Positions 9,185-17,866 of a stretch of DNA of 64,000 bases are shown in pieces. The stretch is taken from the NCBI GenBank assembly GCA_963704825.1, contig CAVPHV010000001.1:62001-126000 (forward strand), given 5' to 3'. The notes beneath the pieces were generated by a model that saw only the letters and a list, made by a program, of their open reading frames with translations, ran no database searches and was not told the DNA's origin. The DNA is from CAVPHV01 sp963704825. GTDB lineage: Bacteria; Actinomycetota; Acidimicrobiia; Spongiisociales; UBA5794. A program made the position numbers and the translations under genes. How positions within the stretch are numbered: position 1 is the stretch's first letter; each line of letters begins with the position of its first letter.

Positions 9185-10366
9185 GGGCGGGTGGCGGCGC
9201 GACCATCGGCGCCACCACACGTAGGAAACGCCCAGGCCCAACACGAGGACCAGCAAACCGGCACCGGCAGCCGATTCGTCGGTTTCGCCGTCGGCCGAAG
9301 CGGCTGCCGTAGAGCCCGAGGACGGGGGCGCAGCATCCGGGGAGTCGAGAATGCTCGGCGTGCCGGCATGGGGAAACCAGAACGTCCTATCGGTCATTTC
9401 CCCAACCCGATGCTGTTCCGTGAGGTTGACCATGGCACGGGTCTCGACCGAGAGGCGGACGACATCCCAACGCTTTGTCCCGTCGAAGTCGAACCGATGC
9501 ACGTACAGGCTCGACCCGTTGAGGGACCAAGTCGGAACCGCATTGAGTTGGCCGTCGCCGACCTGCCTCGGAACGCCGAGGCCGTCGGCTTGCAGTTCCG
9601 CCACCAATGCCAGGGACTCGGCGCGCAGGGGGACCAGTTGCGTGACATGGTTGCGGTTCCAGGTGATCATGGCGCCGTCCGGCGAGAAATACGGGTCGTT
9701 GTCCTGGACCGAGTCTCGCTCCGAAACCGCCAGCGGGGGAGTACTGCCATTGGTCGGCATCAGGTAGATGTCGGCCGACGGGCAGTTGTCTTCGGGGCAT
9801 CCGGCGAACACGATCTGTGTGCCGTCGGGCGAGAATGAAGCGTCGGCGGTGTCGCCGGGCGTGTCGGTGACCCGTCGGACGACATCTCCGGCGAGGTCGA
9901 GGAGGTAGAGCTGAGTCGGTGATCCGGAGGTTGCACGGGCGAAGACCAGCAACTCCCGGCCGTTCGGCGCCCACTCAACGTGTCCCTGCAGGGCCCAGCC
10001 GTCCGTCTGGGCGCGTCGGATCTCGCGCAAGCCCGACCCGTCGGCGTTCATCAGCCAGATGCTGGTGCTCCGATAGCGCTGCAGTTCATTGATGGCACCA
10101 GCGCTCGAGCGGTGGAACACGATCTGTGAGCGGTCCGGGGAGATCCGTCCCCACATGCTCTCGAACCTGGGGTCGTGAGCCAGCAGGCGAAGGTCGGTTC
10201 CATCGGTCTTCATCACATAGATGCCGAAGGTGTCGCCTCCGGTTTCGTCGCCGGCGGTGATGACGATTTCGTCCGCACCCAGCACGGTCGGGCTGGGTTC
10301 TGTGGACGCAGCGGCTGCCAGCAAGCCGGTCACCATCGTGGCGATGGCCAGGAGGTTCAACAACAC
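9173..10366 (-). CDS. TolB-like beta-propeller protein, exported and membrane-anchored
   Basis: A 397-residue protein with an N-terminal hydrophobic signal segment, several PD40/WD40-like blades and a C-terminal anchor. Blades show the TolB-type consensus: ISPDRSQIVF, FSPDGTQIVF and FSPDGAMITWN, with repeated MxTDGT or MNADGSGL elements. Near the C-terminus a low-complexity Ala/Ser/Asp stretch leads into one transmembrane helix (about residues 360-380) followed by WRRWSRRH, a topology with the propeller outside. No partner Tol-Pal genes are nearby, so a scaffold or ligand-binding role is inferred only. The GTG start has no strong ribosome site. Confidence 0.8.
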   Translation of the reverse strand: MLLNLLAIATMVTGLLAAAASTEPSPTVLGADEIVITAGDETGGDTFGIYVMKTDGTDLRLLAHDPRFESMWGRISPDRSQIVFHRSSAGAINELQRYRSTSIWLMNADGSGLREIRRAQTDGWALQGHVEWAPNGRELLVFARATSGSPTQLYLLDLAGDVVRRVTDTPGDTADASFSPDGTQIVFAGCPEDNCPSADIYLMPTNGSTPPLAVSERDSVQDNDPYFSPDGAMITWNRNHVTQLVPLRAESLALVAELQADGLGVPRQVGDGQLNAVPTWSLNGSSLYVHRFDFDGTKRWDVVRLSVETRAMVNLTEQHRVGEMTDRTFWFPHAGTPSILDSPDAAPPSSGSTAAASADGETDESAAGAGLLVLVLGLGVSYVWWRRWSRRHPPSAE

Positions 10367-10482
10367 GCGGCGAGTATTGCAGCGCCGCCTCGGACTTGCC
10401 CAGCGATCCGGGTTGCGGATTTGCGGTATCAGGAGACCCGCTGGTGCCTCCTATTGCGAGAGTTTCGACACCGAGGGGGGAA

Positions 10483-11130
10483 ATGGACGCGGTTGCGTTT
10501 TCGGCCGGCGCCGCCACGGTCCTGGCGGCGTGGCAGCTCGTGCCCCAGGTGGTCAAGCTGCGTCGGGTTGCCCTGCCGACGGGTCTCTCCCCGACATGGG
10601 CGCTGCTCGGCATCTCGACGAACGTCGCCTGGGTGGCGTACCGCTGGTCGCAAGGGCTTTGGCTGGGTCTCCCGTCGCCCGTGATTGCCGCGTCGCTATA
10701 CGTCGCCACCCTTTGGCTGATCGTCCGGTCGAGGCCGAATCTGCGCTGGGCGGGCGTGGCAGGCGTGGCGTGGTTCTGCTGCGCGGTCGGTGCTGCCGCC
10801 ATCGGTGGTTGGGTTCTGCTGGGTGCCGTCCTTGGCTTGTCGAGTGGTCTCCAGGCGGCCCCCTCGATTTGGGCGGCCTACCGCTCGAGCCGCCCCGTCG
10901 GGATTGCGCCCAGTCTGTGGATCATCGGACTGGCTCAGGCACTCTTGTGGGGGTACTACGGCTGGGCCAACGCCGACTCGGCGCTGGTGTTGTACGGAAG
11001 CACGCTGTCGCTGGCTGCGCTCCTGATCCTTGGTCGCTACGCCTATGCGCACCGCGCGGCTCGGTTCCACGGTCCGACCCTCCCGATTGGCGTCAGACCG
11101 GCTGGGCCCAGAACCAGTCTTCGAAGCTGA
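10483..11130 (+). CDS. PQ-loop (SemiSWEET-like) integral membrane protein
   Basis: A 215-residue polytopic membrane protein. The start ATG 10483 is fixed by the strong GAGGGGGG ribosome site just upstream; the frame extends further up but without a better start. Two PQ-loop-like motifs are visible: WQLVPQVVKL near residue 16 and GLQAAPSIWAAYRSSRPVG near residue 125. They imply two triple-helix bundles like sugar transporters of the SWEET/SemiSWEET family or lysosomal-type PQ-loop carriers. Substrate unknown. Its 3' end overlaps the convergent RES toxin gene by 38 bases. Confidence 0.8.
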   Translation: MDAVAFSAGAATVLAAWQLVPQVVKLRRVALPTGLSPTWALLGISTNVAWVAYRWSQGLWLGLPSPVIAASLYVATLWLIVRSRPNLRWAGVAGVAWFCCAVGAAAIGGWVLLGAVLGLSSGLQAAPSIWAAYRSSRPVGIAPSLWIIGLAQALLWGYYGWANADSALVLYGSTLSLAALLILGRYAYAHRAARFHGPTLPIGVRPAGPRTSLRS

Positions 11131-11638
11131 CCGTCGCTTCACGATGGGCGCGGCTCCGTGTGGTCGCCGGGAACCAGGCGAGTTCTCGCCCGGCCCCTGC
11201 AGGGAATCGAGCCGAGCGGCAGCGAACTCCGCGCAGGTCTGCGGCGTTCGCGCTGGCCCCGATCGGCTGGCAGGTCTCGTGGGAAACGAGGGCACCGGCA
11301 GCGTCCAGCGGGTAGGTAGGTGGCAGGCGTGCGGCCGCAATCCCGGCCGTGGAGTGGACGTCAGCGACCTGTTGCCTGCGGGGGAGTGTCGCCGCGACCA
11401 GGACCGGTCCGGTGTCGTTGCGCAGATCTTCAGGTTCGTAGGGCCATTGCGCAACGAACGACGTCAGATTGCTGCGAGCTGTTGCCAGGTCCTCGTTGAG
11501 GTGGAGGGTTGGGAAGCTGTCCGGGGGGTTCCAGCGCCCGCCAATCCGTTGGGCGAAAGTGGGATCGAGAGGGTCGGTCCAACCGGGGTCGGCGATCCGC
11601 AACCACTCATGACTATCCCTGAGGAGCTCGGTTCTCAT
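11093..11638 (-). CDS. RES-domain toxin of a type II toxin-antitoxin pair
   Basis: A 181-residue RES-domain protein. Characterised RES toxins degrade NAD+ and arrest growth unless bound by a cognate Xre/MbcA-type antitoxin. Visible family features are RIGGRWNPP (first Arg region), TLHLNEDLATARSN, and GVRCRSAR near the C-terminus matching the conserved Ser. At the place where many RES proteins have a Glu (A..E), this one reads ARSN, while an ED pair lies seven residues earlier, so the catalytic set may differ. The ATG overlaps the antitoxin stop as ATGA, implying translational coupling and antitoxin-first order. Confidence 0.8.
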   Translation of the reverse strand: MRTELLRDSHEWLRIADPGWTDPLDPTFAQRIGGRWNPPDSFPTLHLNEDLATARSNLTSFVAQWPYEPEDLRNDTGPVLVAATLPRRQQVADVHSTAGIAAARLPPTYPLDAAGALVSHETCQPIGASANAADLRGVRCRSARFPAGAGRELAWFPATTRSRAHREATVSFEDWFWAQPV

Positions 11639-12081
11639 CCGTGAGCACCGGCGAAGTCGAACATCGCTCGGCAGGTGGTCAGGATCTCGCGATACCGGCC
11701 CGTGGACCACAGATCGAGCAGCGACTCATGCCCGGCCGCGGGGATGGGGCGGCGAACGACGGCGGGGATGCGGTCGCGCTTGAGATACCGAACCAGGAGA
11801 TCTGTTGCCGCGGAAAGATCGCCGACCGCCTCGGCGCGGTCGGTCGGGATGCCGTCGGCGAGCCATTTGGCGACAGCTTGGCGGCTCACTCCAAAGCGCC
11901 GTCCTGCTTCGGACTGGCTGAGGCCCCACACGGCGAGGAGGCGCTCGAGGTTGCGACCGCTGCGGCGCCGTTCGAGTGAGTCGGTGAATGCGTCGAGCCA
12001 GTCCGGGTCGTCCGCCCGCTCTTCGATGAGAAGGGCAGCGGCCCTGCTTGCGTTCATGCCGAATACTGGGGTGCGGTCCAT
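11635..12081 (-). CDS. Xre/MbcA/ParS-type antitoxin
   Basis: A 148-residue DNA-binding antitoxin expected to neutralise the RES toxin and autoregulate the operon. A helix-turn-helix lies near residues 53-75 (LSQSEAGRRFGVSRQAVAKW). The C-terminal part has the toxin-binding DUF2384 signature, ending ESLLDLWSTGRYREIL. ATG 12081 is supported by AGAGGAG about seven bases upstream; an internal ATG eight codons later lacks one. A good sigma70-type promoter and paired GTTG repeats sit immediately upstream, consistent with self-repression. Confidence 0.85.
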   Translation of the reverse strand: MDRTPVFGMNASRAAALLIEERADDPDWLDAFTDSLERRRSGRNLERLLAVWGLSQSEAGRRFGVSRQAVAKWLADGIPTDRAEAVGDLSAATDLLVRYLKRDRIPAVVRRPIPAAGHESLLDLWSTGRYREILTTCRAMFDFAGAHG

Positions 12082-12100
12082 GTCCTGGTCTCCTCTGCAT

Positions 12101-12150
12101 GCAACCTTTTGTCAACTGCGACCGTATTGCAACCGCAACCCGATGTCAAC
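12101..12150 (-). promoter_or_regulatory. operator-like direct repeats upstream of the antitoxin
   Basis: Two 16-base direct copies, GTTGACATCGGGTTGC (12150-12135) and GTTGACAAAAGGTTGC (12116-12101), differ at three positions and lie 34 bases apart. Each contains two GTTG elements spaced 11 bases, about one helical turn. One copy covers the -35 box and the other lies just downstream of the -10, a typical arrangement for autoregulation by an Xre-family antitoxin (inferred). Confidence 0.6.
12121..12149 (-). promoter_or_regulatory. promoter of the toxin-antitoxin operon
   Basis: On the minus strand TTGACA (12149-12144) and TACGGT (12126-12121) are separated by 17 bases, a near-ideal -35/-10 pair. 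The predicted transcription start falls about 30 bases before the antitoxin ATG at 12081. Identified by eye; no transcription data. Confidence 0.65.
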
Positions 12151-12179
12151 CGAAAAGGCGGAACCGCGGCTTGCTGTGG

Positions 12180-12478
12180 GCGGTTGACGGGCCACCGCTC
12201 CTGTCGACTGCAATCGCCATCTCCTGGGGTGGACCGGACGCGATCCTCGACGTCGACGCAGCGGATGGGATCGATCTGGTCGCCGGTGGTCACACGCACG
12301 GCGGGCAAATCGCAGTGCCTGGTTCGGCCCCCTTGTGAACCTGACCGCCGTCCCACGTTCATTCGATGCCGGCGGCCTGCACGAGGTTCGGGATTCTCGA
12401 TCTGTCGTAGCCGCGGTGCGCTGCGGGCTAGCTCTCGATCGGGTACGAGGGAGCCGGTGGTGCCGCCGCGACGTTGAA
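12180..12478 (+). pseudogene. decayed C-terminal fragment of a calcineurin-like metallophosphoesterase
   Basis: One frame reads ADGIDLVAGGHTHGGQIAVPG, the hallmark GHTHGGQ metal-binding block of YkuE-type metallophosphoesterases, then stops at about 12338. The next family block (LVNLTAVPRSFDAGGLHE, resembling the usual P[RS]S...GL segment) continues in another frame, and an S-R-G-containing tail lies in a third. The N-terminal metal-binding half (DxH, GNHD) is absent. The piece therefore looks like a remnant with at least two frameshifts, not an expressed enzyme. Confidence 0.65.
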
Positions 12479-12736
12479 TGCCGAATGGTCGAGATAGCAC
12501 CAGAACCAGTGTTCCCCGGGCTCGTACGATCGGATCAACGGGTGGCCCACGGACTCAAAGTGGGCGGTGGCGTGTTTGCCCGGGGAGTTGTCGCAGCACC
12601 CAACCCGGCCACAGACCTGGCAGAACCGAAGATGAACCCAGTCCCGGCGCCCGGCGGCGAGGCAGTCTTCGCAGCCGCTGGACCCGATTGGCGGCGGGGT
12701 GAGGTCATCAGGCAGATGCGGACACGGGGACGTCAT
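12428..12736 (-). CDS. UBP-type zinc finger protein
   Basis: A 102-residue small protein made almost entirely of a UBP-type zinc finger, the fold that in eukaryotes binds the free C-terminus of ubiquitin. Ligands are visible in order: CPH near the N-terminus, GCEDC, RFCQVCGRVGCCDNSPGKHATAH and GHPLIRSYEPGEHWFWCYLD. Stand-alone copies are frequent in actinobacteria with no established role. ATG 12736 is selected because AAAGGA lies ten bases upstream; a TTG three codons earlier would have it too close. It is divergent from the ABC-F gene. Confidence 0.85.
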   Translation of the reverse strand: MTSPCPHLPDDLTPPPIGSSGCEDCLAAGRRDWVHLRFCQVCGRVGCCDNSPGKHATAHFESVGHPLIRSYEPGEHWFWCYLDHSAFNVAAAPPAPSYPIES

Positions 12737-12828
12737 GCGGTTCAAGTCCTTTGGGAGGTCATGATCAGACTAGAAGGGTGGCCTCTCGCCTGTCCCAGGG
12801 ACGTCACCACATCGCTTAGCCTTCTCCA

Positions 12829-14580
12829 ATGCATCTATTGAGCCTCGAGGGTGTCTCGAAGTCGTATCCGGAGAATCCGGTGCTGTTGGACGTCTCAGTT
12901 GGGATTTCGGCAGGGGAGCACATCGGCGTTATCGGCCGGAACGGCTCCGGCAAGACGACCTTGCTGGCGATCATCGCCGGAGCTGAGGAGCCTGACGCCG
13001 GCTCCATCGTGCGCAGTCGGGGCCTGAGGATCGCCGTCCTGGAGCAAGACCCCGTCTTCGCAGACGGCGCGACGGTTGCCCAGGTTGTCGGAGAGGACCG
13101 TGGCGCCATTGCTCTCGCCGATCGCCTCGGCCTGCTTGATCACGCCGCGCTCTGTTCCACACTCTCTGGGGGGCAGCGGAAACGGCTCGCATTGGCAGTG
13201 ACCCTGAGCACCGAGTGTGATCTCCTCATCCTCGATGAGCCGACCAACCATCTCGACGTCGATCTGATCGACTGGCTCGAAGAGCACCTGCGGGCGCGGT
13301 CGGAGGCGCTGTTGCTGGTGACCCACGACCGCTTCCTTCTCGACCGAGTGGCGACCCGAGTCGTCGAGGTTCACGATCTGGGTCTGTACTCCCACCAGGG
13401 AACGTACGAGGCCTATCTCGAATCGGCAGCGAAGCGTGAGGCGCACGCCGCCGCCACCGAACATCGTTTGCAGCGGCAAATCAAGACGGAACTGGCATGG
13501 TTGCGGCGGTCGCCCAAGGCCCGGACCACCAAATCGCGGGCCCGGGTGAACCAGACGTATGACCTGATTGCCCAGCAACGCCAGCGCGCCCGCCAGGAGC
13601 TCACTATCGATCTTCCGTCTCGCCGGCTCGGCTCGAAGGTTGTGGAGCTGCACGACGCTGGGAAGAGGTACGGCGACCAATGGGTTGTGCGGCACATCGA
13701 GTACAGGCTGCAACCCGATGCGCGAATCGGGGTCGTAGGGCCCAACGCGGCGGGCAAGAGCACGCTGCTCAGCCTCATCGCCGGTCGGATCGAGCCGGAT
13801 GAAGGCCGGGTTGCGGTGGGGTCGACCGTCGTTGCCGGCTGGTACGGACAGGACCCTCGCCCAATTTCGCCCACGACCCGGGTTCATGCCGCCGTAAGGG
13901 AGCATCGTGACGAGGTACTGCTCGAAAGCGGTATCAAGGTCTCGGGGTCACAGCTGCTCGAGCGCTTCCAGTTCACCAAAGAGCAGCAGCAGGCCGAGGT
14001 GGGCGACCTCTCAGGGGGCGAGCGGCGCCGGCTGGAGCTTCTGTTGAGCCTGGTGGAGGCTCCAAATCTGCTGCTGCTGGACGAGCCGACGAATGACCTC
14101 GATATCGACACCCTCAACATCTTCGAGGAGTACCTCGATGCCTGGGACGGCGCCCTGGTGGTTGCCAGCCACGATCGCTACTTCCTCGAGCGCACCTGTA
14201 CCGACATCTTCTCCATCGAGGCCGATGCATCGGTGATTCATCACCCGGGTGGTTGGAGTGCGTACCGCTCGGCAGCCACCGTCCGGTCGCGGCGCGAATC
14301 CAAGCCCGGCGAAGGAAACCGTCGACGACAGAAGCAGGCTCGCAAGCTCACCTACAAAGACCAACGCGAACTCGATGACCTGACTCGGTTGCTCCCAGAA
14401 CTCGAGGCCAATAGGGACGCGCTGACCGAGAGGCTCGACGACGCGGTCGGCGACTATGAGCGCTCGGCCGATCTCTCGGCCGAGCTATCCACCGCGATCC
14501 AGGCCATCGACAACGCCGAAACTCGCTGGTTGGAACTGACCGAGAAGGCGGACAGGATGGTGGACGGCACGGTCGATTGA
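12829..14580 (+). CDS. ABC-F family ATPase (Uup-like)
   Basis: A 583-residue soluble protein with two fused ABC ATPase domains and no membrane segment, the ABC-F architecture that acts on ribosomes or on DNA/translation stress rather than transport. Domain 1 has Walker A GRNGSGKTT (about residue 36), signature LSGGQRKRLAL and Walker B LLILDEPTNHLD. Domain 2 has GPNAAGKST (about residue 305), LSGGERRRLELL and LLLLDEPTNDLD. An arginine-rich linker lies between them. The C-terminal 90 residues are a predicted coiled coil, as in Uup. A role in antibiotic resistance cannot be inferred from the sequence alone. Confidence 0.92.
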   Translation: MHLLSLEGVSKSYPENPVLLDVSVGISAGEHIGVIGRNGSGKTTLLAIIAGAEEPDAGSIVRSRGLRIAVLEQDPVFADGATVAQVVGEDRGAIALADRLGLLDHAALCSTLSGGQRKRLALAVTLSTECDLLILDEPTNHLDVDLIDWLEEHLRARSEALLLVTHDRFLLDRVATRVVEVHDLGLYSHQGTYEAYLESAAKREAHAAATEHRLQRQIKTELAWLRRSPKARTTKSRARVNQTYDLIAQQRQRARQELTIDLPSRRLGSKVVELHDAGKRYGDQWVVRHIEYRLQPDARIGVVGPNAAGKSTLLSLIAGRIEPDEGRVAVGSTVVAGWYGQDPRPISPTTRVHAAVREHRDEVLLESGIKVSGSQLLERFQFTKEQQQAEVGDLSGGERRRLELLLSLVEAPNLLLLDEPTNDLDIDTLNIFEEYLDAWDGALVVASHDRYFLERTCTDIFSIEADASVIHHPGGWSAYRSAATVRSRRESKPGEGNRRRQKQARKLTYKDQRELDDLTRLLPELEANRDALTERLDDAVGDYERSADLSAELSTAIQAIDNAETRWLELTEKADRMVDGTVD

Positions 14581-14743
14581 GGAGACGACTGATCAACGAG
14601 CGGGAGCGATCGCCCAGCCGACTCGAGGATCGCTCGACATGATCGGGAGAGAGGTCAATTGGCAACCCGAGGACTCGCCCTCTCCGGGAATGCTTGATCA
14701 GGAGACCGGCGGAAGTTCAGAGTGCCGACGTTCGGACGGGACA

Positions 14744-15820
14744 CTAGGAGGGCGGGTCGAGGTTGCGGCTTTCCGTCGGTACCTCCGTGGCGAACTCCAC
14801 CTGTGGGTAGTAGCAGGCCACAGGATGACCCTGGCCGCGGTCTTCGAGCGCGGGCACCTCTCCTGCACACTTGTCCTGCGCCTTCCAACAACGAGTCCGG
14901 AACCGACACCCCGACGGTGGGTTCGCCGGACTCGGCACGTCACCTTCGAGCACGATGCGATGCCGCTCGGATCTTCCAAGCGGATCGGGAACCGGAACCG
15001 CCGATAGCAGCGCCTGCGTGTAGGGGTGAGCCGTGTTGTCATACACGCCGAACTCGTCGCCCAGTTCGACGATCTTGCCCAGATACATCACCGCGATTCG
15101 GTGGCAGAGGTGGCGTACCACGGAAAGGTCGTGGGCGATGAACAGATAGGCGATCCCGAACTCTTCCTGGATGTCTTCGAGCAGGTTCACGACCTGTGCC
15201 TGCACCGACACGTCGAGCGCCGAGACCGGTTCGTCGGCGATGATGATGCTTGGATTGACGGCGAGAGCGCGTGCAACGCCGACTCGTTGGCGCTGACCCC
15301 CTGAGAATTGATGCGGATACCGGTTGATGTGATTTGGATTGAGTCCGACGACCTCGAGGAGCTCCTGGGTTCTCGACCTGCGGTCCTTCTTGGGGACGCC
15401 GCCGTGAATCGCCCACGGCTCCGAGATGATGTTGCCGACCGTCATGCGAGGGTTGAGCGATGCATAGGGATCCTGGAAGATCACGGAGATTTCCTTGCGG
15501 AGTTCCCTGAGTTCCTTCTTGCTCATCGCGAAGATGTCTCGGCCCTGGTAGTAGGCCGCTCCGTCGGTTGGCTCGTCGAGACGCAGAATCGTCCGAGCCG
15601 TAGTGGTCTTGCCGCAGCCCGACTCTCCAACGAGCCCCAACGTCTCACCCGGATGCAGATCGAACGACACGCCATCGACGGCCTTGACGTCGCCAATCTT
15701 CTTCTTGAAGACGATCCCTTTGGTGATCGGGAAATACTTGACGAGGCCCTCGACCCTGAGAATGGGGTCCTGCTTGGGGAGGGCAGCACGCTGCGATCGG
15801 GGTGATGCATCAGCGGTCAC
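14744..15820 (-). CDS. dppF: peptide-type ABC importer ATP-binding protein (DppF/OppF-like)
   Basis: A 358-residue ATPase energising the importer encoded upstream. It contains Walker A GESGCGKTT, the Q-loop VIFQDPYASLNPRMTV, the signature FSGGQRQRVGVARAL and Walker B IIIADEPVSALDVS. The C-terminal oligopeptide-transporter extension has CRFRTRCWKAQDKC, a four-Cys motif typical of OppF/DppF. GTG 15820 is the likely start, because GGAGGAG precedes it and the extended frame would run deep into dppD. It overlaps the dppD stop by 11 bases, the last gene of the operon. The substrate class (di-/oligopeptide, nickel or glycan) is not determined. Confidence 0.9.
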   Translation of the reverse strand: MTADASPRSQRAALPKQDPILRVEGLVKYFPITKGIVFKKKIGDVKAVDGVSFDLHPGETLGLVGESGCGKTTTARTILRLDEPTDGAAYYQGRDIFAMSKKELRELRKEISVIFQDPYASLNPRMTVGNIISEPWAIHGGVPKKDRRSRTQELLEVVGLNPNHINRYPHQFSGGQRQRVGVARALAVNPSIIIADEPVSALDVSVQAQVVNLLEDIQEEFGIAYLFIAHDLSVVRHLCHRIAVMYLGKIVELGDEFGVYDNTAHPYTQALLSAVPVPDPLGRSERHRIVLEGDVPSPANPPSGCRFRTRCWKAQDKCAGEVPALEDRGQGHPVACYYPQVEFATEVPTESRNLDPPS

Positions 15821-16856
15821 GTTGCACCTCCTCCCAGAAGAAGCAGGAGCTTTCGTGGCCGTCGCGCCCGATGCTGACGGGCCTGGGCTCGTCTTTGGAG
15901 CAACGCGGCTGCACAAACGGGCAACGCGGGTGGAACGGACATCCGGACGGGATGTTCAACAAATCCGGCGGCGCACCCTGGATCGGGGTGAGTCGATCGG
16001 CGTGTATGTCCTTGCGTGGGATCGAATCCATCAGGCCGAGGGTGTAGGGATGTGCCGGATGGTGGAACACGTCGTTGATGTCACCATCTTCCATGATCTC
16101 TCCGGCATACATCACCACGACGCGGTCGGCCACCTCGGCAACCACTCCGAGGTCGTGTGTGATGAGAATCAGCCCCATTCCTGTGTCCTTCTGCAACTCG
16201 TGGAGCAGTTCCATGATCTGCGCCTGGACGGTCACATCAAGAGCAGTTGTGGGCTCGTCGGCGATCAGGACGTCCGGATCGAGTGACAGTGCCATGGCGA
16301 TCATGGCGCGCTGCCGCATGCCTCCGGAGAACTCATGTGGGTAGGCGTTCACACGTCGGCGAGCGTCGGGGATCTTGACCCGTTCCATGAGTTCTATTGC
16401 CTGTTCCTTCGACTCCTTCTTCGACGCACCGCGGTGCTTGCGGAGCATCTCACCGATCTGCCAGCCCACGGTGAAGACCGGGTTCAGCGCGGTCAAGGCG
16501 TCCTGAAAAATCATGGCGATCTTCTGGCCCCGCACCTGCTGGGCCATGACCTTCTCGGGCAGTTTCAGTAGGTCGACACCCTTGAACTCAACGTTCCCCG
16601 CAGTCACGAATCCTGGGGGAGTGTCAAGGATTCCCATGACGGCTTGAGCACTCACGCTCTTGCCGCTGCCGGATTCGCCGAGGATTGCGAGCGTTTCGTG
16701 TTCGTCGAGCGTGTACGACAGGCCGTTGACGGCCTTGACGACACCGTCCTCGATCCGGAATTCGACACTTAGGTTCTCGACGCGAAGCAAGGGAGCGTTC
16801 GGGTCGAGGGTTTCGCTGCCCAGCTTGTTGTTGGAGATGTTCGTCTTGGTTGCCAT
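15810..16856 (-). CDS. dppD: peptide-type ABC importer ATP-binding protein (DppD/OppD-like)
   Basis: A 348-residue ATPase, the partner of the following dppF-like subunit. Walker A GESGSGKS, Q-loop MIFQDALTALNPVFTVGWQ, signature FSGGMRQRAMIAMAL and Walker B VLIADEPTTALDVT are intact. The C-terminal extension has CPFHPRCPFVQPRC with four cysteines, as in OppD-type subunits. The start ATG shares a base with the permease stop (TGATG), so translation is coupled. Membership in the five-gene operon and intact motifs make function in ATP hydrolysis for import near-certain, though the ligand is unknown. Confidence 0.92.
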   Translation of the reverse strand: MATKTNISNNKLGSETLDPNAPLLRVENLSVEFRIEDGVVKAVNGLSYTLDEHETLAILGESGSGKSVSAQAVMGILDTPPGFVTAGNVEFKGVDLLKLPEKVMAQQVRGQKIAMIFQDALTALNPVFTVGWQIGEMLRKHRGASKKESKEQAIELMERVKIPDARRRVNAYPHEFSGGMRQRAMIAMALSLDPDVLIADEPTTALDVTVQAQIMELLHELQKDTGMGLILITHDLGVVAEVADRVVVMYAGEIMEDGDINDVFHHPAHPYTLGLMDSIPRKDIHADRLTPIQGAPPDLLNIPSGCPFHPRCPFVQPRCSKDEPRPVSIGRDGHESSCFFWEEVQRDR

Positions 16857-17866
16857 CAGCGGAGCTTCGGATCCAGGGCGTCGCGAAGTGCGTCACCCAT
16901 GAGAATGAACGAGAACACGGTGACGCTGAGGAAGGCGCCGGGGAAGAGCAGCAGGTAGGGCGACGTGAGGATACGGGCCTGGGCGCCGCTGATCATCAAA
17001 CCCCATGAGATTGCGGGCAACTGCAAGCCAACCCCGAGGAACGACAACGCTGCTTCGGCCGAGATGACGGCCCCGACCGTGATCGTGGCATACACGATCA
17101 CGGGAGCGAGGGAGTTGGGGAGGACGTGTTTGGTGATGATGCGGAAATTGCTTCCACCCATCGTCCGTGCCGCATCGACGTAGTCGGCGGACTTCGCCGC
17201 GATGACGGCCGACCGGACCAGACGGAGCATGGTGGCCCAGCCGAGGATGATGAGAACCAGGCTCACCTGCGCCACGCCCCTGGTTGGGAAGAGGCTCAGG
17301 ATCACGATGCCGCCGAGGATGAACGGGATCACGAACATGATGTCGGTCAGCCTGGCGATGATCGTGTCGGTCCAACCGCCGTAGTACCCGGCGGCGGACC
17401 CGCCGATGAGGGCGATGAGGGTCGCAAAGAAGGTGACCACGAGCCCGATCGTGATCGAGACCCTGGCACCGTAGATGGTCCTTGCGTAGTAGTCGCATCC
17501 TTGGATGTCGGTGCCGAACCAATGCTCGCTGCTCGGGGGAAGCAGCGACTCGGACAAGCTGCAGGCTCGCGGGTCGATGCGGGTGAACAGGATGGGGAAC
17601 GCCGCCATGACGACCATGACGATGATGAGGGCCGCAGAGATCATGAAGATGGGCTTGCGGCGCAGTTGGCGCCACGCGTCGCTCCAAAGGCTGGCCGTGC
17701 GGGAGGTCTCCACCGTTGCCTGGTCGACGTCGACGACGAACTCCGTTGGTACCTTGGCTCCCATGGCGAACTTGGAGCGATCCTCCCTCTCTACGAACGC
17801 TTCCTGTGTCGCTGGGTCGCCCGCCCTCTTGTCGCCGGGCCGCGTGTGCTTCCGATCGTCAGTCAT
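16856..17866 (-). CDS. dppC: ABC importer permease (DppC-like)
   Basis: A 336-residue inner-membrane permease of the BPD-transport superfamily. After a roughly 65-residue charged N-terminal tail, six transmembrane helices are expected, starting at PIFMISAALIIVMVVMAAF. The EAA-like coupling loop is DYVDAARTMGGSNFRIITKHVLPN, the contact site for the ATPases. ATG 17866 is preferred: it overlaps the dppB stop as ATGACTGA, while the upstream extension (eight codons) has no ribosome site. It forms the translocation pore with DppB. Confidence 0.92.
   Translation of the reverse strand: MTDDRKHTRPGDKRAGDPATQEAFVEREDRSKFAMGAKVPTEFVVDVDQATVETSRTASLWSDAWRQLRRKPIFMISAALIIVMVVMAAFPILFTRIDPRACSLSESLLPPSSEHWFGTDIQGCDYYARTIYGARVSITIGLVVTFFATLIALIGGSAAGYYGGWTDTIIARLTDIMFVIPFILGGIVILSLFPTRGVAQVSLVLIILGWATMLRLVRSAVIAAKSADYVDAARTMGGSNFRIITKHVLPNSLAPVIVYATITVGAVISAEAALSFLGVGLQLPAISWGLMISGAQARILTSPYLLLFPGAFLSVTVFSFILMGDALRDALDPKLR

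Noticed and set aside
14581..14743. possible terminator or small gene between the ABC-F and dppF genes
   Set aside because: No stable inverted repeat or ribosome site plus start combination was found in these 163 bases.
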